25,496 bases of DNA from G963674505 sp964575975 (GCA_964575975.1 CAZNTU010000068.1:1-25496); one strand, 5' to 3'; shown: positions 7,033 through 14,885, counted from the stretch's first letter. The notes: a model not told the origin generated them from the letters alone. A program made the numbers and translations.

Positions 7033-8301
7033 TCAAACCCCTCTGAAAACCACGCAGCAGTTCGTCCCCCCGAAACCGAAGGCGTTGGAGAGGAAGAACT
7101 CGTAGCCTTGCCTTCTGGCCTCGTTCGGGACCACGTCGATGTCGGAAAGCTCGGGGTCCGGAATATGGTTGACCGTGGGAAGAATGGTCCGCGTTCGCGC
7201 CCCCTCGATGCTCAACGCGGCCTCTATGGCGGCGGAGCCTCCCAGCGTATGCCCGATCTGGGACTTGTTCGAGGAAACGGGAATTTTCTCCATTTGTCTC
7301 CGTCCGAATATATTCCTCAGGCACTCGATCTCGGCGAGGTCCCCTTTGGGCGTGGAAGTGCCGTGGGCGTTGACGTATTGAATGTCCGAGGGTTGGATTC
7401 CGGCGTCGTCGATGGCCTCGACGATCGCCAGCATGACGGTTTCCGGGTTGGGAAGAGTAAAATGGTACGCGTCTGAGGTCCATCCGATTCCGAGCACCTC
7501 GGCCTTGGGTTCCAGCCCGTAAGCCGAAAGCGTTTCCTCCGCCGCCAATACCAATACGCCCGCGCCCTCGGAAATCACCATGCCTCTCCTGTCGATGCTG
7601 AAAGGGCGCGAGGCCTGCGCTGGATCGAGAAACGCGCGGTCGTTCTCCCGAATTTTGATCGTGGCGTTCATGTTGGAAAAACCGTGGATAATCTCCGGCA
7701 TGATGCATGTGTCCACTCCGCCCGCCAGAACGAAGTCGCAGTCGCCGTCGCGGATCATGCGGGCGCCGATGCCGATGGCGTGGTTTCCCGAGGCGCAAGC
7801 GCCTTGGGGCGAGAAAACGGGCCCGGTGAATCCCAGATGCATTCCGGCCTTTCCAGACGGGACGTTGGCGCACAGGTTGGGAAGAAGATAGGGACTTACC
7901 TTCAAAGGCCCCCGGTTGACCAGATTGTCCATGGCCATCCGGAAAGCGTCCGTGCCGTTGAGCGCCGATCCCACCAGGCAGGCGGTTCTATGGCCCGTGT
8001 CGCGGTCGATTTCGAGGCCGGAACGCACAAGCGCCTCCTTCGCGACCGCCATGGTCAGAATGACGTAATCGGCGTTCCAGTTGTACGCCTCCTTTTTGGT
8101 GACGAAATCCAAGTCGAGGGGATTCCAGTCCGGAATCTCGCCCACCACGTTGCTCAGAGAATCCACCTGGCACCGGGTCACCCTTCTGAACCCGGCCTTT
8201 CCTTTGACGGCCTGCTCCCAGGTCTTTTCGAACGTGCTTCCTAGAGGCGTCGCCGCGCCGTATCCGATGACAAAAACCCGTCTGTTCAAAGGAGCTTTCA
8301 T
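7033..8301 (-). CDS. Beta-ketoacyl-ACP synthase (KAS II/FabF-like), copy 2 of the operon
   Basis: Performs decarboxylative Claisen condensation of an acyl chain with malonyl-ACP. The 422-residue length fits KAS II. The complete condensing-enzyme active site is visible: Cys169 in QGACASGNHAI, His313 in NAHGTST, Lys346 in SSNKSQ and His351 in IGHTLGGSAA. The C-terminal glycine-rich NAFGFGGTNCCVVF is also present. The gene starts 12 bases after the neighbouring ketosynthase gene. The two proteins share the family core but differ widely, so they are not a recent duplication. Because the nucleophilic Cys is kept, this is not a classical chain-length factor. It is probably a dedicated elongation enzyme for the locus product rather than housekeeping FabF. 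Confidence 0.93.
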   Translation of the reverse strand: MKAPLNRRVFVIGYGAATPLGSTFEKTWEQAVKGKAGFRRVTRCQVDSLSNVVGEIPDWNPLDLDFVTKKEAYNWNADYVILTMAVAKEALVRSGLEIDRDTGHRTACLVGSALNGTDAFRMAMDNLVNRGPLKVSPYLLPNLCANVPSGKAGMHLGFTGPVFSPQGACASGNHAIGIGARMIRDGDCDFVLAGGVDTCIMPEIIHGFSNMNATIKIRENDRAFLDPAQASRPFSIDRRGMVISEGAGVLVLAAEETLSAYGLEPKAEVLGIGWTSDAYHFTLPNPETVMLAIVEAIDDAGIQPSDIQYVNAHGTSTPKGDLAEIECLRNIFGRRQMEKIPVSSNKSQIGHTLGGSAAIEAALSIEGARTRTILPTVNHIPDPELSDIDVVPNEARRQGYEFFLSNAFGFGGTNCCVVFRGV

Positions 8302-8313
8302 TTCGATTCCAAC

Positions 8314-9558
8314 CTATGGCGTCTTTTTGAAAACAATGCAGGAGTTGCACCCGCCGAAGCCGAACGAATTCTTCAAAACGTATTCCTGCTCCAGCATTCT
8401 GAAACCCTCGGAGGCGCAATCGATTTCGATTTCCGGGTCCGGGACGCAATTGATCGTGGGAAGCAGAACGCTCCTGCGCATCCCCTCGATGGCGTAGACG
8501 GACTCGATGGCGCTCGAGGCTCCCATGGCGTGGCCGATCATGGATTTGTTGGCCGAGACCGGCGGCATTTTTTCGCCGAACACGGCCCTGATCGCGTCGT
8601 ACTCCACCTTGTCCCCGACTTTGGTGGAGGCGGCGTGGGCGTTTACCGCGTCGATCTGTTCCGGCCCGATTCCCGCGTCCGCGACGCTTTCCGCGATGCA
8701 TCTTTTCACCGTTTCGAAATTGGGCGCCACGAAGTGAAAGGCGTCGGACGTCATGCTCCATCCGGCTATTTCCGCTTTGGCTTTCAAGCCGTGGGCTTTG
8801 GCGAACTCATCGGTGGCTATAATGATCGCCCCCGCGCCCTCCGACACGACAAAGCCCCTCCGATCGACCGAAAATGGGCGGCTGGCCTTCTCCGGCGGTT
8901 CTTCCTCGTTTCCGGGCCTGCGACGGTAGGCCCCGTTCATGGTGGCGAATCCCGCGACAACGGGTTCCACCAAGGCGAAATCCACCGCGCCGCAAATGGC
9001 CGCGTCGGCGCGCCCCTGTTCCAGAAACATGGCGCCTACGATCATGGAGGTCAATCCCGTGGCGCAAGCGGCGATCGGGGAAGTGATGGGACCGGTCGCG
9101 CCGGTCATGATGGAAATTTTCCCCCCCGCCATGTTGACGCACGAATTGGGATTGGCGTACGGCGGCGGAAGCTTCCTCTCCGACATCATCCGACGGTCCG
9201 CGTTCAAGACGGCGTCCTGCCCTCCCACGGCCGAACCGAACGTGACCGCGACCCTATGGGCTATGTCGGGCGAAATCTCCAGCCCGGCGTGCATAAGCGC
9301 ACGATGGACCGAGAGCATGGCGTATTTGAAAATCGGCGACGGCCACAAGGCCATGGGACGGGGTTTTAGGAATGGATACGGGGAAACGTCGAAATCGTCA
9401 ACCTGGCCCGCCACACGCACGGGAAAATCCTCGTCCACGGGAAACCGGGTCAGAGGTCCGACCCCGCTCTCCCCCCGCACGGCCCTGTCCCATTGGACAG
9501 CCAAATCGACGCCCAAGGGCGAAACAGCATCGTATCCCAAGACAACCGTCCTTCCCAT
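8314..9558 (-). CDS. Beta-ketoacyl-ACP synthase (KAS II/FabF-like), copy 1 of the operon
   Basis: A second condensing enzyme of 414 residues. Its active site is also complete: Cys165 in AACATGLTSM, His308 in NAHAAST, Lys338 in SANKSM and His343 in IGHAMGASSA. The first histidine motif reads HAAST instead of the usual HGTST, a small departure in the active-site loop. The glycine-rich NSFGFGGCNSCIVF closes the protein. A proline-rich insertion-like segment (RRRPGNEEEPPEKASRPF, about 212-229) precedes the conserved RPFSVDRRG. The gene lies 18 bases downstream of the first-neighbour radical SAM gene and 12 bases upstream of the other ketosynthase. It may form a heterodimer with that protein or act at a different chain length; both are inference. 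Confidence 0.92.
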   Translation of the reverse strand: MGRTVVLGYDAVSPLGVDLAVQWDRAVRGESGVGPLTRFPVDEDFPVRVAGQVDDFDVSPYPFLKPRPMALWPSPIFKYAMLSVHRALMHAGLEISPDIAHRVAVTFGSAVGGQDAVLNADRRMMSERKLPPPYANPNSCVNMAGGKISIMTGATGPITSPIAACATGLTSMIVGAMFLEQGRADAAICGAVDFALVEPVVAGFATMNGAYRRRPGNEEEPPEKASRPFSVDRRGFVVSEGAGAIIIATDEFAKAHGLKAKAEIAGWSMTSDAFHFVAPNFETVKRCIAESVADAGIGPEQIDAVNAHAASTKVGDKVEYDAIRAVFGEKMPPVSANKSMIGHAMGASSAIESVYAIEGMRRSVLLPTINCVPDPEIEIDCASEGFRMLEQEYVLKNSFGFGGCNSCIVFKKTP

Positions 9559-9576
9559 CGGCGTCGGTCCCTCGTC

Positions 9577-10575
9577 CTACCAGGGAATGAACTGGTAGAG
9601 CTTGGCGAACATTTCGTAGACTTCGATCCAGTTCCGAAGGTCTTCGGCGGTTCGAATATGGTCTCGCTTGTTGACCATCACCCAGCTCATGTGCGCCGCG
9701 CCGTCCTTGCAGGTGGAGCAGTCCCGCGTTTCCGAAGTGCAGCAGCGGTGCATGGTCTTCAGGTCGGACGCCCACCGGATGAAATGGATCAAACGCTTGG
9801 GCTTGGGAGCGCGCTTGTCCAACGGTTCGGTCACCGACGGGCATTCGTTCCACCCGAAGCTTCTTCCCAGCATTTTGCCCGTGGCGATGATCTCGTGGTA
9901 GTATTTCGAGGAAACAACGGTTTCGGGATATCGATCCAGAAGATCGTCCATTTCGTGTCGAATCTCGGCCAGCTCCTCCGGGGTCCAGGTGAATCCGTCC
10001 ACGCCCTCGTCGTTGGACAAAAGCTGCATATGGACTTTCACTCCCGCGTCCCGGATTTTTCGGACGATCCTCTCGGTCTTGCCCATCTGCTTGGGCGTGA
10101 TGGTATATAAATAATAGGCGTAGGGGTCGCCTTCGTAGTTCTTGCTGGAAATCGAGAAGGTGTCCTTTCCCCGAAGCACCTTTTCGTCGTTCTCGTCGCC
10201 CCAGATGGAGATGCCGACCATCATGTCCGGAAACCGGTCCCTGGGGACCTTGATCAGACCGTTGGTGGCGCAAAAGGTGGGCAGCCTATTGTAAAAAGCC
10301 TCCACCCGGTCCAGATGCAAAGTGGGCTCCCCACCGATCAAAATGGCGAGGTTGATCCCCCTGTCCATTTCACGCTCGACGAACTTCTCCCATTTTGTCA
10401 AGTCCTTCTCCTCGGAGGCGGCTTTATGCTCGCCGGACGAGAAGAAGAAGCACCCCTTGCACCGAAGATTGCACTGGTTGGTCACGTCGTATATCGAGCT
10501 TCTGATGTTGAGCTTCGAAATTCTCTGGTATCGTTCGTACCATTGCTCGTCAAGCAAGGAACTGACTGTCTTCAT
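9577..10575 (-). CDS. Radical SAM enzyme with C-terminal Cys cluster, embedded in acyl operon
   Basis: Radical SAM enzymes use a [4Fe-4S] cluster and SAM to make a 5'-deoxyadenosyl radical. The 332-residue protein has the cluster motif CNLRCKGC (Cys35, 39, 42), the GGEP SAM-binding motif (81-84) and a typical ATNG strand. A second set of cysteines near the C-terminus, Cys245, 278, 279, 286 and 289 (CC-x6-C-x2-C), suggests an auxiliary Fe-S cluster as in SPASM/Twitch-type enzymes. The order of motifs matches the next radical SAM protein upstream, so the two are paralogues. A GGAGC site precedes the ATG at 10575. The gene lies between the other radical SAM gene and the ketosynthases, so the substrate is inferred to be a carrier-bound acyl chain. 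Nothing in the sequence identifies the reaction. Confidence 0.85.
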   Translation of the reverse strand: MKTVSSLLDEQWYERYQRISKLNIRSSIYDVTNQCNLRCKGCFFFSSGEHKAASEEKDLTKWEKFVEREMDRGINLAILIGGEPTLHLDRVEAFYNRLPTFCATNGLIKVPRDRFPDMMVGISIWGDENDEKVLRGKDTFSISSKNYEGDPYAYYLYTITPKQMGKTERIVRKIRDAGVKVHMQLLSNDEGVDGFTWTPEELAEIRHEMDDLLDRYPETVVSSKYYHEIIATGKMLGRSFGWNECPSVTEPLDKRAPKPKRLIHFIRWASDLKTMHRCCTSETRDCSTCKDGAAHMSWVMVNKRDHIRTAEDLRNWIEVYEMFAKLYQFIPW

Positions 10576-10643
10576 TCGAAATTGCTCCGGCGTATCGGTT
10601 TAGAAATTGGAAAATTCATCGAATTCGCGTCTTTTGGAAACCT

Positions 10644-10670
10644 CTTGTTCGAACAAGTTTTTTCAAAAAA
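10644..10670. repeat. Two adjacent palindromes between the paired radical SAM genes
   Basis: CTTGTTCGAACAAG (10644-10657) is a perfect 14-base palindrome, followed at once by TTTTTTCAAAAAA (10658-10670). The second overlaps the stop codon of the upstream radical SAM gene (transcribed leftward). On the forward strand the first palindrome plus six T resembles a short terminator. On the transcribed strand the T-run precedes the stem, so termination of the operon is not expected. A role in mRNA processing or attenuation is possible. Confidence 0.45.
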
Positions 10671-11805
10671 GATCGCGCCCCGGAGGGGCGACCGGTTCGG
10701 CCGCAAGATTTTCGTCTTTTTCGTAGCCCGATACCCAAACGCTCAAATACGTGTCCGCGTAATCCAGCCAAGCCTTGAACGTCTCCGGCCGCGCCGCGTG
10801 GCGGAACATGCGAGCCGTAACGACCGCGCTTCCCGAGGCGTAATGCCTGCAATCGCGGCAGTCCGTGTCCGGCACGCAGCACGCCGCGTCCCGGTTCCAT
10901 GTCAGATCGGTCCGGTACTGCCGGAAAGAACGCCCCAGTCCTATATCCTTCGACGGATTCTTGCGAGGGTACGAGCACCCGTAAAGATCGTGGAGGCCTT
11001 GCGAATGGGTGTGGGCTACCGCGTTGTAGGACGAAAACAGGACGGTTTCCGGAAATTGCGCCATCAACTCCAGCATCGTCTTTCGAACCCGGGACAGGGA
11101 CTCGCTCGTATGGACCAGATCTCCCCGGTACCCGACCGGGGCGGAAAACATGTTGAAAGTCAGCTTGCAGCCTTCGTAGTCGAGCCTCTCCGCGACTTCG
11201 GAAGCCTCGTGGACGTTGTTCCTGGCAAACGTATAGACGAATACGGCTCGGGGATCGTTTCTGTAGTTTTCGATCTGGCGGAGGAGCATGTTTTTCGCTC
11301 CCCTCACCTTTCGACTGGTGGCGTCGTTTCCCCAAACGGATACGTGGATTTTATACCCCACCGACCGGGGGATGGGCTTTATGCCGTTGGTGGCGACGGC
11401 GCCGAGCGGCATCTCCTCGTGGCAAACTTTCAAAAGTTCGGGTACCACGGACGGCTCCGCGCCGGCCAGGACCACGAAAGTGATTCCGCGTTCCTTTTCG
11501 GCCCGCATGAGATTCCGCCAGGCTTCCGGATCGACGTTGTCCGGCGTGTATTGCTTTTCCCCCTCGTAGTAGTAGCAACCCTCGCACCGAATGTTGCATT
11601 TCGTAGTCATGTCGTAAGTGGATTCCCGCAGGAAAAAATATTTTCTCACCTTTTCCCACCGTTCCATGACTTGGGGGTCGGCCAGGATTTCCGAAAACTT
11701 CCAAGTCTTTTCGGACTCTTTCGCACGGGGATTTCCCGCTTCGGTCCTTTTCCGCTCCGCCTCGACAATTTCTTTGATCTCTTGCTCGTTTTCCGTCGCG
11801 TACAT
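10663..11805 (-). CDS. Radical SAM enzyme with C-terminal Cys cluster (paralogue of the neighbouring one)
   Basis: A 380-residue radical SAM protein with CNIRCEGC (Cys70, 74, 77) after a charged N-terminal extension of about 45 residues. The GGEP motif is GAEP (115-118), keeping the Glu. ATNG (138-141) and VSVWGND (155-161) correspond to ATNG and ISIWGDE of the neighbour, and the C-terminal Cys277, 309, 310, 316 and 319 (CC-x5-C-x2-C) match its spacing. The two enzymes therefore come from an old duplication and probably bind a second Fe-S cluster. A GGGGTGG site precedes the ATG at 11805. It lies 61 bases downstream of an acyl carrier protein gene and 87 bases upstream of its paralogue. The pair is inferred to act in series or as a complex on the same acyl substrate. 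Confidence 0.85.
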   Translation of the reverse strand: MYATENEQEIKEIVEAERKRTEAGNPRAKESEKTWKFSEILADPQVMERWEKVRKYFFLRESTYDMTTKCNIRCEGCYYYEGEKQYTPDNVDPEAWRNLMRAEKERGITFVVLAGAEPSVVPELLKVCHEEMPLGAVATNGIKPIPRSVGYKIHVSVWGNDATSRKVRGAKNMLLRQIENYRNDPRAVFVYTFARNNVHEASEVAERLDYEGCKLTFNMFSAPVGYRGDLVHTSESLSRVRKTMLELMAQFPETVLFSSYNAVAHTHSQGLHDLYGCSYPRKNPSKDIGLGRSFRQYRTDLTWNRDAACCVPDTDCRDCRHYASGSAVVTARMFRHAARPETFKAWLDYADTYLSVWVSGYEKDENLAAEPVAPPGRDLF

Positions 11806-11866
11806 TTCACCACCCCGTTTCGGTTCGTAGATCGGTTTCCTTGTTCAGAGCCCTTCCGTCGCCCGA

Positions 11867-12127
11867 CTATTCGTCGAGCTTGTTTTCCAGGTATTCCGAA
11901 ATAAAGCGAATCGTGGTCAGCTTCGGGTAGTCGTCTTCGTCTATCCTGACGCCGTACTCGTCCTGAAGCACAAGGGCCACCGTGGCCAAATCCATGCTGT
12001 CGATTCCGACTTCGTCCACCAAGTCCACGTCGGGGTCGAAGGTTTCCGGAGTCACGTCCTCCAATTTCAGCTCCTGAATCATAACCTGGGCTACGCGAAG
12101 AATAATCTTGTCGGTCTTTTCGGACAT
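11867..12127 (-). CDS. Acyl carrier protein (second in operon)
   Basis: An 86-residue, acidic carrier protein. The 4'-phosphopantetheine attachment site is Ser44 in GIDSMDLATV, the standard DS(L/M) motif. The protein is strongly acidic, with DPDVDLVDEV before the attachment site. It starts seven bases after the stop of the FabZ-like gene, with an AAGGAG site overlapping that gene's last codons. Together with the other carrier gene at 13918-14184 it gives the locus two dedicated carriers. Two ACPs also occur in aryl-polyene loci. Whether one carries starter units and the other extender units cannot be told. Confidence 0.94.
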   Translation of the reverse strand: MSEKTDKIILRVAQVMIQELKLEDVTPETFDPDVDLVDEVGIDSMDLATVALVLQDEYGVRIDEDDYPKLTTIRFISEYLENKLDE

Positions 12128-12134
12128 GTCGTCT

Positions 12135-12506
12135 TCATTCTCCTTGTTCTTGTTCCGTTTCCGCCGCGACTACGATACCGCTGCACGCGACCTCGTCTTT
12201 TACCATTATTTTGAAAGAATAAGAACGGCCATCGCCGGAATTTTGCCTAAGCACCACATTGAAACGGTCCTCGGGCCTTATGACCTGCTTGAACCTCACC
12301 CGCCGGACCCTCGATATTTTCAGGCCGTTCCCCTTGATTTTCCTCACGAGGTCAAAAACGAAGCTCAGCTGGGCTATCCCCGGCAGGACGGGATTTCCGG
12401 GAAAATGCCCCGAAAACCAGGGCGACTCCCCGCTCACGAAAGCCTCCGCCCGAATTCCGTCCGGCCCGATCCCGTCGATCATCGTATCCGCAAGCCAGTT
12501 CTCCAT
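12135..12506 (-). CDS. FabZ-like hotdog protein with altered catalytic Glu position
   Basis: Related to 3-hydroxyacyl-ACP dehydratases. At 123 residues it is slightly short for FabZ. The catalytic-histidine motif is intact: GHFPGNPVLPGIAQL (His34). In FabZ the partner Glu lies 14 residues after the His; here that position (Ser48) is Ser in AQLSFVFDL, so normal dehydratase chemistry may be lost or altered. The start at 12506 is preferred because an AGGTGA site lies just before it, overlapping the stop of the B12-type radical SAM gene four bases upstream; a longer frame from 12602 would run deep into that gene. It could be a dehydratase with a different acid, an isomerase or a non-catalytic partner. 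Confidence 0.82.
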   Translation of the reverse strand: MENWLADTMIDGIGPDGIRAEAFVSGESPWFSGHFPGNPVLPGIAQLSFVFDLVRKIKGNGLKISRVRRVRFKQVIRPEDRFNVVLRQNSGDGRSYSFKIMVKDEVACSGIVVAAETEQEQGE

Positions 12507-12510
12507 TTCA

Positions 12511-13860
12511 TCACCTGATCCGATGTTCCCACAACGGTCCGACACGCCCTTTTTGGTGCATTTTCGAAACAATGCGGGTCGTTTCCTCGCCTCCCGCTCC
12601 AATCACCCAGTTGGGCCTGTTTCGGGCCATTCGTTCGATTTCCGCTTCGATCTCTTCCAGTTTCATGTCGTCCGGCTCGAAAAACACCGGCTCCAAAAGG
12701 TTTTCGAACCGCCCCGTCTTTCCCTGCGCGGCGGCTATCCGGTACAAGTCGGTATGGGGATAAATCCTCATTCCAGAGAAGAAAAATATGACGGTTCGAC
12801 TCATCTTGTCAATATTGGATAAAGTTCGATCCACCGACTCGGAATTTTCCCCCGGACCGCCCATCAGAAAATAGTGGGCGACGTAAAGTCCCGCCTCGAC
12901 CGCCTGTCGATGCGCGGCGAACACATGCGCGGTCCGGAAAGGTTTTTGATACGCCGAAAGCACGGAATCGCACAGGCTCTCCGTGCCGAACTCCACATGG
13001 GTCAGCCCGGCCTCGGCCAGGGTCTCGAAATAGTGGTCCGGGAGCGCGACCGGCGCGAACAAGGCGCCCCGCGGGATGGAAACGCCTCTTTTTTTAAAAG
13101 ACCGCGCCACCTCCAGACTATGCCCGATATCCCCGTCGAAAGCCGAATCCGTGACGAAAAAATACCGCGCGCCCGACTCTTGCAGCCGCAACGCCGTTTC
13201 CGCTACCTCGTCGGGCGGAAACAGCCGGAGCTTGCACCCCTCGATGCGTGGGTACGTGCAATAAACGCATTGGAAACGGCATCCTCTTTTCGACTGAAGA
13301 TTCAGCATCCCGCCGTTTTGCAGGTAAAAATCAATGTGGGCGCCTTCGGGGGGAAGAGTCCTTTTTATAGGTCCGTCCCAAGGCGGAGGCCCATCCCTGG
13401 AACCTTCCCGGACGACAACTCCCGGAACGCGGGACAAATCGCCTTTTCTTTCGAAGGCATCCATGAAAATCCCGAACCGCTCCCCTTCCCCGACAATCCC
13501 GTAGTCCGCCTTCGTCAACGCCATCAACTCCTTAGGGAAAATGGTGAACCCGGCCCCGCCAAGAACCAGGACCGCGTTCGAATGCATCCGCACCGTTTCC
13601 GCGACGGTTCCGTACTGCTCGGAAAAACCGTCCGGGGATGTCGCGTCGGTATTGTCGATGTTTCGGATGGAGATTCCGACAATGTCGGGCTCGAAGGATA
13701 CAAGCTCGCCGGCCAGGCCTTCCAGGCTTCTCAAGACGTTCATGTCGGCTATTTTCACCGTGTGCCTCGGGGAAACAGCCCTTGAAACATAGTCCAGCCC
13801 CAAGGGATAAACCGGGTAGGGGCTGTTGAACGTGTTGGCGGAAACGAGAAGAATCTTCAT
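12511..13860 (-). CDS. B12-binding-type radical SAM protein
   Basis: A 449-residue protein with an N-terminal Rossmann-like B12-binding-type domain (MKILLVSANTF, VGISIRN about 61-67, LVLGGAGFT about 98-106, GIVGEGE) followed by a radical SAM domain with CRFQCVYC (Cys194, 198, 201). Such proteins (BchE/P-methylase architecture) perform methylations, cyclisations and other radical reactions. Where cobalamin-binding domains have DxHxxG, this one has DMNVLRSLEG with no His, so B12 may bind base-off without that ligand or not at all. Homologues with this architecture have been reported in lipid and proposed ladderane clusters; this is from memory and unverified. The gene follows an acyl carrier protein gene by 57 bases and precedes the FabZ-like gene by four. 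Confidence 0.88.
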   Translation of the reverse strand: MKILLVSANTFNSPYPVYPLGLDYVSRAVSPRHTVKIADMNVLRSLEGLAGELVSFEPDIVGISIRNIDNTDATSPDGFSEQYGTVAETVRMHSNAVLVLGGAGFTIFPKELMALTKADYGIVGEGERFGIFMDAFERKGDLSRVPGVVVREGSRDGPPPWDGPIKRTLPPEGAHIDFYLQNGGMLNLQSKRGCRFQCVYCTYPRIEGCKLRLFPPDEVAETALRLQESGARYFFVTDSAFDGDIGHSLEVARSFKKRGVSIPRGALFAPVALPDHYFETLAEAGLTHVEFGTESLCDSVLSAYQKPFRTAHVFAAHRQAVEAGLYVAHYFLMGGPGENSESVDRTLSNIDKMSRTVIFFFSGMRIYPHTDLYRIAAAQGKTGRFENLLEPVFFEPDDMKLEEIEAEIERMARNRPNWVIGAGGEETTRIVSKMHQKGRVGPLWEHRIR

Positions 13861-13917
13861 GTATCCATTTCGTATTTCGGATGACGAAAACGAGCTTTCC
13901 GAAGGGGTTTCTTCAAG

Positions 13918-14184
13918 CTACGCCGCGAATTTCGGGGAGTTCGCGCGAATATGCTCAGCCAGCGAATTCAGGTTGGCGAACACCTCGGCTCCCAATTCCT
14001 TGCTGTCGATCTTCACGGAATAATCCTTCTCGATCATCATCACCAGTTCCAGAATATCGATGGAATCGATTCCGAGGTCGCCGCCGACCAGTTGGCCGTC
14101 GGGATTTATATCTTCGGGGGACACGTCGACGAGGTTCAGAGTTTCGACTATTTTGACTCTCAATTCTTTTCGCAATTCTTCCAT
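13918..14184 (-). CDS. Acyl carrier protein (first gene of leftward operon)
   Basis: An 88-residue carrier protein with the phosphopantetheine site at Ser41 in GDLGIDSIDILELV and the acidic helices of the ACP fold (EDINPDGQL before, MMIEKDYSVKID after). An AGGAAAG site precedes the ATG. This is the first gene of the leftward operon, next to the divergent regulatory region. It differs enough from the carrier at 11867-12127 (GGDLGIDSID versus DEVGIDSMD) that the two probably serve different partners. Confidence 0.94.
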   Translation of the reverse strand: MEELRKELRVKIVETLNLVDVSPEDINPDGQLVGGDLGIDSIDILELVMMIEKDYSVKIDSKELGAEVFANLNSLAEHIRANSPKFAA

Positions 14185-14426
14185 GGGTCTTTCCTGCTGA
14201 AGCCAAAGCTAGCATGAAAAATAATTAAATGCCCAAATCCTGGAAAACGGACATAGCAAAATTCGTTTTTATTAAAGATTCATCCGCAACGCACAGACCG
14301 TCCGAAAGGGACTCGTTTGCAAAGATGCGCCTTTACAGAAAACGGGTTTTGGTATACAAAGACCGGCACTTTATTATTTTTCGCATCTATTTTCAATCTC
14401 TTTTTGTCTTGGAGGATTCGGACATC
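14185..14426. promoter_or_regulatory. Divergent regulatory region between the two halves of the acyl locus
   Basis: This AT-rich stretch is the only divergent spacer of the biosynthetic locus, so both operons should be transcribed from it. No conserved gene is seen. On the reverse strand TTTCCA with TATTTT 17 bases later is a weak candidate for the leftward operon. A better forward candidate is listed separately at 14349-14377. No clear operator repeat was found. Confidence 0.6.
14349..14377 (+). promoter_or_regulatory. Candidate sigma70 promoter of the rightward operon
   Basis: TTGGTA (14349-14354) and TATTAT (14372-14377) are 17 bases apart. A transcript would begin near 14384, about 43 bases before the chosen TTG start of the first gene. 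An alternative pair, TTTACA (14332) and TATACA (14353), has a short 15-base spacer. Confidence 0.45.
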
Positions 14427-14885
14427 TTGGACACTTTGGATGATTTGGAACTCGATCTGGAAACGCTGCTTCCCCATCGGGGGCGAATGAAACTTCTCGA
14501 AAGGATCGTGCAGGTGGGCGACCGGTTCGCCGTCACGGAGGCCGTGGTCGCGAACACCTGGCCCCTGGTCGAAAACGGCGCCGCCGACCCGCTGGTTCTG
14601 ATCGAACTGGTCGCCCAGACTTCCGCCGTATGCATAGGATGGAAGAAATTGGCCGAGAGCGGAGGGGACGAAATCGACGCGAGAGGCTTGCTTGCGGGCG
14701 TCAAGGAGGCCTCCTTCTCCACCGACCGCATTCCCGTGGATACGCGCATAACCACCCGGACCCAAGTCAATTTCAACATGGACAACTTCACTGAAATTAT
14801 GGGTTGGTCCGAGGCCGACGACAAGATTCTGGGAGAGATAGTTCTTCAGGTCGTCAAGGAAGAGACGGAGGGACTTTCGGTTTGA
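14427..14885 (+). CDS. ApeP-like 3-hydroxyacyl-ACP dehydratase (hotdog fold)
   Basis: ApeP-type proteins dehydrate 3-hydroxyacyl-ACP in aryl-polyene synthesis. The core motif LLPHRGRMKLLERIVQVGD (about 14-32) matches the PHRxPM...DR pattern. LIELVAQTSAVCIGW supplies the conserved Glu of the central hotdog helix, and the tail runs through TQVNFNMDNFTEIMGW to GEIVLQVVKE. The start is uncertain. The TTG at 14427 is chosen because GGAGG lies 11 bases before it and it is downstream of the candidate promoter. Upstream ATGs at 14229 and 14325 would add residues without family similarity. With TTG the protein is 152 residues, normal for the family. The stop overlaps the FabG start by one base. Confidence 0.78.
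   Translation: MDTLDDLELDLETLLPHRGRMKLLERIVQVGDRFAVTEAVVANTWPLVENGAADPLVLIELVAQTSAVCIGWKKLAESGGDEIDARGLLAGVKEASFSTDRIPVDTRITTRTQVNFNMDNFTEIMGWSEADDKILGEIVLQVVKEETEGLSV

Noticed and set aside
7033..8301. Chain-length factor.
   Set aside because: The nucleophilic Cys169 and both His residues are present.
10644..10663. Intrinsic terminator on the forward strand.
   Set aside because: Stem plus T-run would fit a forward transcript, but no forward gene lies upstream, and the operon runs the other way.
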